Shown here one piece after another: positions 56,351 to 64,000 of a stretch of DNA of 64,000 nt. The stretch comes from Eleusine coracana subsp. coracana (lineage: Eukaryota; Streptophyta; Magnoliopsida; Poales; Poaceae). Position 1 is the first letter of the stretch. Each line of letters begins with the position of its first letter. The notes below the pieces were generated by a model that was given only the letters and a program-made list of their open reading frames with translations, was not told the DNA's origin and did no database searches. The translations under genes and the position numbers were made by a program. The stretch is taken from NCBI GenBank assembly GCA_032690845.1, contig CM064424.1, positions 39,011,511-39,075,510 of the forward strand, written 5' to 3'.

Positions 56351-59300
56351 GTACTTGCGGGTATGTTCACTATCCATGACAACCCCGTTCTTGTTCTTTT
56401 CGATTCTGGTGCAACCCATAATTTCATTAGTATGGCATGTGTTGAAAGGTTACACCTCACTCCCAACACTCTCAGAACACCTTATGTTATAACCTCTCCT
56501 GGTGGGAAAATAATTGCAAATCAAGAAATAAGGCCAACACACCTCACTCTAGCTGGAAAAATATACCTGTCACATTTGATAATATTAAGTGGGCAGGGTA
56601 TAGATGTTATCTTGGGTATGTAGTGGATGAAAACGAATAAAGCTATGTTGCACATAGACATCGGAGAAATTCATTTGGATTCTCCTCTCTATGGTCCTGC
56701 CGTCATACACTTATCCCGTCCTCCGACGATTGCGTCAATGGTCTATCATACCACCGGCAAGAGCCTAGCTGAAATTCCAGTAGTATGTGAGTTTCCCGAT
56801 ATGTTTCCTGAAGATTTACATGGCATGCCCCCTGATTGGGAAGTGGAATTTAAAATTGAGCTTCAGCCCGGTACTGCTCCAGTCTCCCGTAGACCGTATA
56901 AAATGGAACCCAATGAACTAGCAGAGTTGAAAGAGCAACTTAAGGAGCTCATGGACAAAGGATTCATTCGCCCCAGTTCATCACCGTGGGGCTGTCCCAC
57001 TCTTTTCGTCAAGAAGAAAGATCATTCACTATGGTTATGTGTCGACTATCGGCCATTGAATGCAGTCACTATAAAGAACAAATACCCTCTACCGTGAATT
57101 GACATTTTATTTGATCAATTGGTTAATGCTAATGTCTTCTCTAAGATTGATCTCTGATCTGGTTATCATCAGATCAAAATAAGAGCTGAGGATATTCCTA
57201 AGACAGCCTTCTCTAAGAGGTACAGTGTTTACGAATATCTTGTTATGTCTTTTGGATTAACAAATGCTCCTACCTATTTCATGTACTTGACGAATTCCGT
57301 ATTCATGCTAGAATTGGACAAGTTTCTCGTGGTTTTCATTGATGATATCCTTGTCTACTCCAAGTCCAAAGAAGAACATGCCGAACATCTTCGGATCATG
57401 CTTGAATGGCTTCGAGATCATCAGTTGTACGCCAAATTCAGCAAATGTGAGTTTTGGCTACATCAAGTTCCTTTCTTGAGCCACATTATCTCAGATAAGG
57501 GTATTGTAGTTGACACAAGTAAAGTGCAAGATGTGTTGAATTGGAAGACTCCTAGAACTGTCAAGCATATTCGTAGTTTTCTTGGTCTCGCATGATATTA
57601 TAGGAGATTCATTCCCAACTTCTCCAAGATAGTTAAGCCAATGATAGAACTACTAAAAAAGGAAGCAAAGTTTGAATGGACTAGTGATTGTGAAGAAGTA
57701 TTTTGATCTCTCGAGAAGTATCTAACCACAACACCTGTTTTAGCTCTACGCGACATCACCAAACCTTTTGATGTTTATTGTGATGCTTCTGGCTCAAGTT
57801 TGGGTTATGTTCTAATGCAAGAAGGTCGTTTCATTGCCTATGCATGCTGTCAGCTCCGATGTCATGAAGAGCCATATCCTACTCACGATTTGGAGTTGGC
57901 AGCAATTGTTCTTGCTTTGAAAATTTGGAGACACTGTCTTCTTGGAAATCTTGTTAACTTGTACTCCCATCACAAGAGCCTCAAATATATTTTCACTCAA
58001 CAAGATCTGAACATGAGACAACGGAGATGGTTGGAGTTAATAAAGGATTATGAGTTAGAAATTCATTATCATCCTGGAAAAGCAAATGTTGTTGCCGACA
58101 CATTGAGTCGGAAGTCCTAGTGCAACAACACTTCGGTTCGGCCAATAACCGAAACCGTATGTTCTGAAGAGAATGAACCAAGTCTTTATGTTGTTCCCTA
58201 CGGTGCACTATACAATTTAGCTCTCATTCGTACGCTTCGAGAAGAAATTGTTGCTGCACAAAAGAAAGACAAAGGTATTGCACACATCCGACGAAGGTTA
58301 AAAGATGGAAAAGCCACATGTTTCCGGCAAGATGCCGATGGTGTCTTGTGGTTAAAGGATCACCTCGCTGTCCCAAAGGATTTGGGGCTGCAGAAGAAAA
58401 TTTTAGATGAGGCACATTTGTCTAAGTATTCCATCCACCCTGGCTGCAACAAGATGTATCGTGGATTAAAGGAAAAGTTTTGGTGGACTCGCATGAAGCG
58501 TGAGATCGCACGATATGTGGCCGAGTGTGATACGTGTCAGTGAGTCAAGGCCGATCACTTGAAGAAAGCAGGGTTATTACAGCCATTGAATATTCCTAAG
58601 TGGAAGTGGGAAGACATATCTATGGATTTCATTGTTGGACTGCCCCTCACCCTTCATAAGCATGATTCTATTTGGGTTATTATTGATAGATTAACCAAGT
58701 ATGCTCACTTTATCCCCATCTGCACCAATTATAGACCTAAGAAATATGCCGAGCTCTACATCTCACGCTTGCTATGCTTGCACGGGGTGTCCAAGACCAT
58801 TATTTCAGATCGAGGAGCCGTGTTTGTTGCCCATTTCTAGGAGCACTTGCATGCTTGTTTGGGCACCACATTAATCTGAAGTTCTGCATATCACCCTCAA
58901 ACCGATGGTCAAACTGAATGAGTAAATCAATTCTTGGAAGACATGTTGAGAGCATGTGTTTTAACGAGTGGAGGAATTGGAACGAACACCTACCCTTCAC
59001 AAAATTTTTGTACAATAATAGCTATCAAGAGAGCATAAAAATGTCCCCTTTTGAAGCAGTATATGGCCACTCATGTCGTACACCTCTGAACTGGTCGGAA
59101 TCTAGTGAGAGAACTATCTTTGGTCCTGATCTAGTAACCCAAGCTAAGGAGAAAGTACGTGCCAGTCGAGCCAACTTGAAAGCGGCACAATCTCGTCAAA
59201 TAAGCTACGCCGATAAGAGACGTCGTCCCTTGGAATTTGAGGAAGGAGATCATGTGTATCTGCACATCCCTCCTACTAAAGGCGTACAAGGATTTGGAAT

Positions 59301-59708
59301 ACAAGGAAAGCTTGCACCACGTTACATAGGCCCATTCAAAATCATTGAGAAATGTGGTTCCGTTGCGTATCGTTTGCAATTACCGACAAAACTATTCAGA
59401 GTGCACAATGTATTCCATGTATCACAGCTCAAGAAATGTTTGAAGGCACCCTTTGATGTCATCATTGATGGAATGGATCAATTGAAGGAGGATCTTTCAT
59501 ATTCTGAACGCCCAGTCTAGATTATCGATCAAAAAGACCGAGTAACAAGAAACAAGACCATCACATTCTACAAGGTTCAATGGAGCAACCACTGTGAAAG
59601 AGAAGCTACTTGGGAGCAAGAAGACTTTCTGAACACTCATTATCCCAAAGTGCTAGCTTCGTACTTAAGGTTCGGTTTTGCCCTCTCTTGCTGTCAATTA
59701 ACCATTTT

Positions 59709-59725
59709 AATCTCGAGACGAGATT
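59709..59725. promoter_or_regulatory. Short perfect inverted repeat before the polypurine tract (Gypsy-2)
   Basis: AATCTCG-AGA-CGAGATT, a 7-bp stem with a 3-nt loop. Same stem as 28971-28987 in Gypsy-1, which is a different LTR family. Confidence 0.7.
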
Positions 59726-59728
59726 TCT

Positions 59729-59745
59729 TTAAGAGGGGAAGGTTT
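59729..59745 (+). promoter_or_regulatory. Polypurine tract of Gypsy-2
   Basis: 'ttaagaggggaaggttt' immediately before LTR start TGACACCC. Confidence 0.75.
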
Positions 59746-62700
59746 TGACACCCACGGTGTCACTTTAGCATCCTAGGCGCCAAACCCAACACAACATAAG
59801 TTCATCCAAAAATGTTGAGATCAATTTGAAATGTTTTGCACGAATTTTTGCTCCAATTTGAATGACATTTGAATTGCAAGTCACAATTTTTGAATAACAC
59901 ATATGACCACCAAAGATATATGTTGTAGAATTAAGTAAATTTGAATTTTGAACAAAAGCATATTATATTTCTCCAATTAGAAGTGCTCCAAATAAATACC
60001 CCAAGTTCATGAAACCCCTCTATTTGGAAAAATTCCTATTTAAATTCGAATATGATCTATGTGGCAAACATAATTTTTAAATTTAATACACATCATGATG
60101 ATCACGAGGATGTGTTTGGTTCCCACTAACCAATTATATAATTAAAGATACAAAAATAACAAAATAGTGCAGTTTGAAAACTCGAAAAGATGAAATCCTC
60201 TGTGGGACCTACTTGTCGGTGACTTAGAGAAAACACACCTGTGCTGCTCGCCCGCCCGAGTTGCCATTTGCCACATGGACGCCGGTGTATGGTCCGATCG
60301 GCACCTAGTCGGATCGACGGCCCCACAACCACGGATACACCCCCTGGATGCCCTCACTCCACTCTCCTCTCTTATTTCACTTTCTCTGCTCTCTCTCTCC
60401 CGACGCCACGGCCATTGCCGCTCTAGGCCGAGCGCCATCGCCCAGCCAACCTGCAGCCTTCCACCATCGACTGACCGTGCCGAGAGCTTCGTCTGCTCCA
60501 TCTCTCCCTGTCTACACGAGCTCACTGCCTCCCTCGCACCAAGCTGAGTGAATCAACCCCATCTCTCTTCATCATCGACCGCCATTCCACCGCCACATTC
60601 TACCTCCACGCTGAACCTCTTTTCGATTCCTCTCACCATCTATCTCCCTGGACCTTGGAGCGTCACCCTGACCCCTCTTGGCTCGTACTTTTGCAGCCAA
60701 CCGCCGGGAATGCCGTCGTCGCCATTTCCGTCCACCGCCACATGTCGCCTCCGTGTCGACCTGCGTTGACAGTGAGCCTCCCCACCTCCCTTTGCACGCT
60801 GCACCCCGCCCCGGCCCCATTCCGTCCTCCTCCGCCACTGCAACTCCCGGTGAGTCGCTATCGCGCCGGCGTCACCGCGCTGCCAGCCGCGGCTTCGGCT
60901 CTGGCTGGCCGAGCCAGCCCGGTCGGGCCGATGTGGCCACGGGCCACCATCTCACCTGGGCTAGATCTGGCCTAGGGAGCTCCCTATGTCCCGCCTGGCC
61001 TTGTGGGCCAGCACGCAAAATGGCCCAGTGTGGCTAGGACAAAATTTCTTTAATTTTAATATGCAGCCAAATAAATAGTTGCTACTTCAAAATTCGTCCC
61101 AGAAATATTTCCTAGAAATAAAAATGCACAAAAATACTTTCTAGACTCCCTGTAATGTGTAGTATTTTATAAAAATGCTAAGACACTCTCAAAGCACAGA
61201 TTTATTTGTGCATATTTTAAATGGTTAAAAATTGAAATAAAATCATAATTAATTTCCAGTGCATTATTTAATTATCGTGTTTTGCATGCATGACCATTGC
61301 ATCATTTCCAAGCATTTCACCAAGTGGGATATTTAAATTCCAAGTATTTTATCTGTAATGATTATTTTTGTGTTTGTATTATTTTAATTATAATAAATTA
61401 TTGGTGCATTTTCATGTCATCCCATTTGGTACAAAAATCTTGTATAATGTCGCACACCATATACATTTTATCACATGTATTTATTCTTCAGAAACCTGAT
61501 TTATGATAATAGCTTTGCTTATTATCTAGTAATGACTTGTTAGTAATTAAAAGTAATTTAAGAACATGTGATGACATGCAAACAATTAAATGTCTAACCC
61601 TCTATATGTGGTATGATGCCTCTAATCATCATGTCATGCTCATCTAGTTAGAGTGCATATGATTCACCATTTGCAATCATCATCTATAAAACGTCATTTG
61701 CATTTGCACATCCCTGTACTTTATACATGCATCATGTCATTGCATGCATTTGTTAAGAAGTGCCATGAATTCCTCTCTATCCTTACTTGCATTGCATTTC
61801 ATCCAATAGGACTCAACGTCGGGAACGTGGAAGTGGAGATAGTTCCGGAGGAGCCCGTAGCTGAGGCAAATATTTCTAAGAGTGCTAACTGTGATCTGGA
61901 TCAAGGAAAGCCCTGGTGCACTCCTATGATTTGAAATTTTCATTTTGTATCACATGTATGCGTGTCATGTATTGTGCATTACGTGTAGGGATTTGATTGA
62001 AGCCTAGTTGCATGTAGCACACCAAATCCTATGGGTATGGGTTAAGTTTATACAAGCCCCCTTAGAAATGCTAAGATTAATTTATGAGTCTCGATTGCAA
62101 GCAACGAGTAGTCCGGGGATTACTTGGTATATGATAGTTGATCACTATTATCCCTCTTGAGCTCATGATGGGAAAGAAATTAATTGGGACCAAACGGGGA
62201 AGTGCATGTGTAGATTGCGGTGATGAGGTTGGCCCTTGTTTGGCATAGATCCGTTCATGTTGATTAAGAACTGCTTCAGGTGTGGCCCCGTTGAGCAAGT
62301 TTGAACAGTACCAAGTACATACCTTTACATGGGAACTGGTAAACCAACATAACTTGACTATTGTAGTGATTGGATGGTAACCCAACCTCTCTTTTGGTGA
62401 TGAAGAAGGATATGGTGGAAATGGGGTATTTGTTGGAAAGGAGAGTGCATGGGCTACCCATGGATGGCTCCGACGGGAGCATCACATGGGGTGACGTGTA
62501 CTCGGGATAGGTGGCCCCGGACCGACTCTATGGTGTCTCGTGAAAGGTGGCCGTATGTGACTCCTCGTGAGTGTGCGTGCATTGTGTGCTTGGTTTTCTC
62601 TTGTAGGATGTAAATCGATTCGAGTCGCCGTCCCTCGCGGTTGTTGAGTACCAATTGTGATCATTGTCATATCATAGTCATTGTCCTTTTGTAGTAAGAA

Positions 62701-63359
62701 AGTGAAATGATGATGATAATTATACTTGTTGTATTTATATTAATTGTATTTCAACCATGATTTCTCTAGTATAGCCGCACCACATTTATTTATGTAAGAA
62801 CCCTATTAATTTATCTAAAATATGAAAGCTAAGGATCAAATTATTAGTGTTGCTTTTGCAATTATTCCAACAACCTCTGGTCAGTCCCCCTGCATGCTAG
62901 GTGTCGGCCTTAGTGTGCTAGTTTGATGGGTAAGTCTTGCTGAGTAATAGTTGCTCAGGGTTTGTTATTTAAGTTTTTGTACAGGTATGTCACATGTTGT
63001 GCACACTCTGAGTGGAAATCATATAGAGTGGGTTGGTGAACCCCTGAAGGGATGGACCAAGGAATGGGTTACCGTTTCTCCTACTCCAGAGGAGCACGAT
63101 GAATGATTCATGGGTAAGGGCTGCCATGAATTATTGTGAGATATGTATCCTCGAGATTATTCACTTCCGTTGAGACTTCATTTTCGAACTTCAAACTCTT
63201 TTATGTATTCTAAACTTGAACCTAAATTGTAATAACTTAATTTTGACATTTCACTCTATTTTCTATGTTCATTTGTGTATTGAAGGACTCTTGCTTCGTC
63301 AAGTGTCACCCGAGTATCGATCCTTGACTAACCCCTCATTTTGAGGTGGCGATGTTACA
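59746..63359 (+). repeat. 3' LTR of Gypsy-2, complete
   Basis: 3614 bp, TGACACCC...GATGTTACA. It has an AT-rich start, a GC-rich stretch at 60240-61020 that gives chance open frames, and the shared R-region-like motif at about 61894 (decayed to 'caaggaaagccctgg'). The five bases after it are cgtac; the left partner is not in the window. Confidence 0.92.
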
Positions 63360-63456
63360 CGTACTTGCCAATCAATGAAATAATTATTATCCAAGGAACG
63401 GAATAGCACTTTATTCAATCACACATAAACATTGACGTTACACAATCTCTCATATA
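63360..63456 (-). other. Copia-D 3' untranslated stretch
   Basis: Short AT-rich stretch between the stop codon of Copia-D RNase H and the Gypsy-2 LTR. The 3' LTR of Copia-D is not seen and was probably displaced by Gypsy-2. Confidence 0.5.
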
Positions 63457-64000
63457 TTAATCATAAAGATATCTAATACCCATGGATCTCATATGTGCCT
63501 CATGCTTGTGCTGAGAGAGAGGTTTTGTCAATGGATCAGCAATGTTTGAATCCGTGTGCACCTTGCATATCTTCACGTCACCTCGATGAACAATGTTTCG
63601 GAGGAGATAAAAATGCCATAGTATATGTTTGTTCTTTTGATGTGCTCTAGGCTCCTTGGCTTGCACAATTGCACCACTATTATCGCAATAGAGATCCACT
63701 GGACTAGACGCACTAGGAACCGCACACAACTCAGAAACAAATTTTCTGATCCAAACAACTTCCTTTGCAACTTCTAAAGTGGCAAGGCAGTCGGCCTCCA
63801 TCATTGAATCAGCAACCGTATCTTGCTTGGAACTCTTCCAGCTCACCATGCCGCCATTGAGGCAAAATACATATCCAGATTGCAATCTTGAATCGTCCTT
63901 GTCGGTTTGGAAACTAGCATCGGTGTAACCATTTAAAATGAGCTCTTCCTCACCTCCACAAACTTGGAACATACCCATAGTTCTTCTCAAGTACTTTAGG
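63457..64000 (-). CDS. Copia-D RNase H, C-terminal part of pol (runs off the window)
   Basis: A minus-strand frame open from the window edge to a stop at 63457, about 180 codons without a break. RNase H landmarks: 'LNGYTDASFQTDKDDSRLQS' (first Asp in TDAS), 'SWKSSKQDTVADS', 'MMEADCLATLE' where the Glu is kept, 'DLYCDNSGAIVQAKEP' and 'SNIADPLTKPLSQHKHE' with the last Asp. This is the end of a Copia pol; RNase H removes the RNA strand during cDNA synthesis. The wording differs from Copia-A, so it is another lineage. The reading frame is unbroken in this part, but the element lacks its 3' LTR here. Confidence 0.88.
   Translation of the reverse strand, partial: LKYLRRTMGMFQVCGGEEELILNGYTDASFQTDKDDSRLQSGYVFCLNGGMVSWKSSKQDTVADSMMEADCLATLEVAKEVVWIRKFVSELCAVPSASSPVDLYCDNSGAIVQAKEPRAHQKNKHILWHFYLLRNIVHRGDVKICKVHTDSNIADPLTKPLSQHKHEAHMRSMGIRYLYD

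Larger units (their letters stand above)
56351..59745 (+). pseudogene. Gypsy-2 pol: protease, RT, RNase H, integrase, chromodomain, broken
   Basis: Protease DSGATHNFIS near 56405; RT 56880-57590 with 'RRPYKMEPNELAELKEQL', 'WGCPTLFVKKKD' and catalytic FIDD near 57340; RNase H 57760-58115 (DVYCDASG; HYHPGKANVVAD); integrase zinc part 58400-58550 and core with 'SMDFIVGLPL' and 'TIISDRGAVF'; chromodomain 59500-59650 ('VQWSNHCEREATWEQEDF'). In-frame stops include 56622, 57096, 57155, 57593, 58118, 58541 and 58839; a frameshift lies near 58960, and another stop is at 59518. The last codon stretch (ISRRDFFKRGRF) is encoded by the hairpin and polypurine tract, and the stop TGA is the first three bases of the 3' LTR. 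Confidence 0.88.
49969..63359 (+). mobile_element. Gypsy-2, Tekay-type chromovirus with interrupted 5' LTR
   Basis: Order: 5' LTR (from an internal point), primer site, ORF0, gag, protease, RT, RNase H, integrase, chromodomain, polypurine tract and complete 3' LTR. It is a different family from Gypsy-1 but of the same design. Coding is broken by many in-frame stops and several frameshifts. The first about 660 bp of the 5' LTR are missing, replaced by Gypsy-3. Confidence 0.9.

Noticed and set aside
60275..61037. Open frames of 88-119 codons in several frames
   Set aside because: GC-rich part of the Gypsy-2 LTR; the counterpart at 49980-50500 in the other LTR does not keep the same frames.

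Overview
This is plant nuclear DNA, almost certainly from a grass (Poaceae), and it reads like a pericentromeric or intergenic nest of transposable elements. No bacterial, phage or organelle signal was seen. The grass assignment rests on SIRE/Maximus-type (Opie/Ji-like) Copia elements, Tekay-type chromoviruses with roughly 3-kb LTRs, a RIRE2-like Gypsy gag remnant, CACTA-like ends and a tRNA-derived SINE. The species cannot be told. All homology statements come from reading the sequence by eye and from remembered family knowledge; no alignment or database search was run. Element names (Copia-A to E, Gypsy-1 to 3) are local labels.

Layout. 1-2657 is the 3' end and complete 3' LTR of Copia-B (+). 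It abuts, and probably sits inside, Copia-E (-, 2658-4733), of which only gag, a piece of RT and the 5' LTR remain. 4734-10672 is old mixed DNA: a broken Gypsy gag/protease (about 6490-7065 and 8157-9520) interrupted and followed by CACTA-like ends (to 8156 and to about 10320), plus a (GA)n tract. 10673-11269 looks like the promoter of a small host gene, with a TATA box at 11242. A SINE (11270-11541 plus 22998-23068) lies in the 5' leader of that gene, and Copia-A (11542-22992, TSD GCTTC) lies in the SINE. The 3' LTR of Copia-A is a mosaic that contains a second copy of the host promoter. The likely host gene resumes at 23084, with a signal-peptide-like first exon at 23152-23217 and a downstream exon candidate carried on an imperfect 1-kb tandem duplication (23555-25405).

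Copia-C (-, 25406 to about 47075) follows. Its 3' LTR is split by Gypsy-1 (-, 26011-39041, TSD CAAGA), a nearly complete Tekay-type chromovirus. The 5' LTR of Gypsy-1 holds a 766-bp solo-LTR-like insert, and a sister copy in the opposite orientation lies in Copia-C at 43913-44675. Copia-C keeps a partial gag and a long env-like/unknown reading frame but has no protease, integrase or RT. At about 47075 it is joined abruptly to a truncated LTR of Gypsy-3 (-, to 49968). That LTR interrupts the 5' LTR of Gypsy-2 (+, 49969-63359), a second Tekay-type chromovirus. Gypsy-2 ends against Copia-D (-, 63360-64000), of which RNase H is seen.

Function. Within each element the parts are the usual retrotransposon set (LTR promoter, tRNA-iMet primer site, gag, protease, RT, RNase H, integrase, chromodomain, polypurine tract). 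Nearly every reading frame carries in-frame stops, many of the kind expected from C-to-T decay of methylated DNA, so none of the copies looks autonomous now. The most interesting points are the host promoter split by two nested insertions and then copied into an LTR, the coiled-coil ORF upstream of gag shared by both chromoviruses, a conserved hairpin just before their polypurine tracts, and the pol-less Copia-C with its env-like frame.
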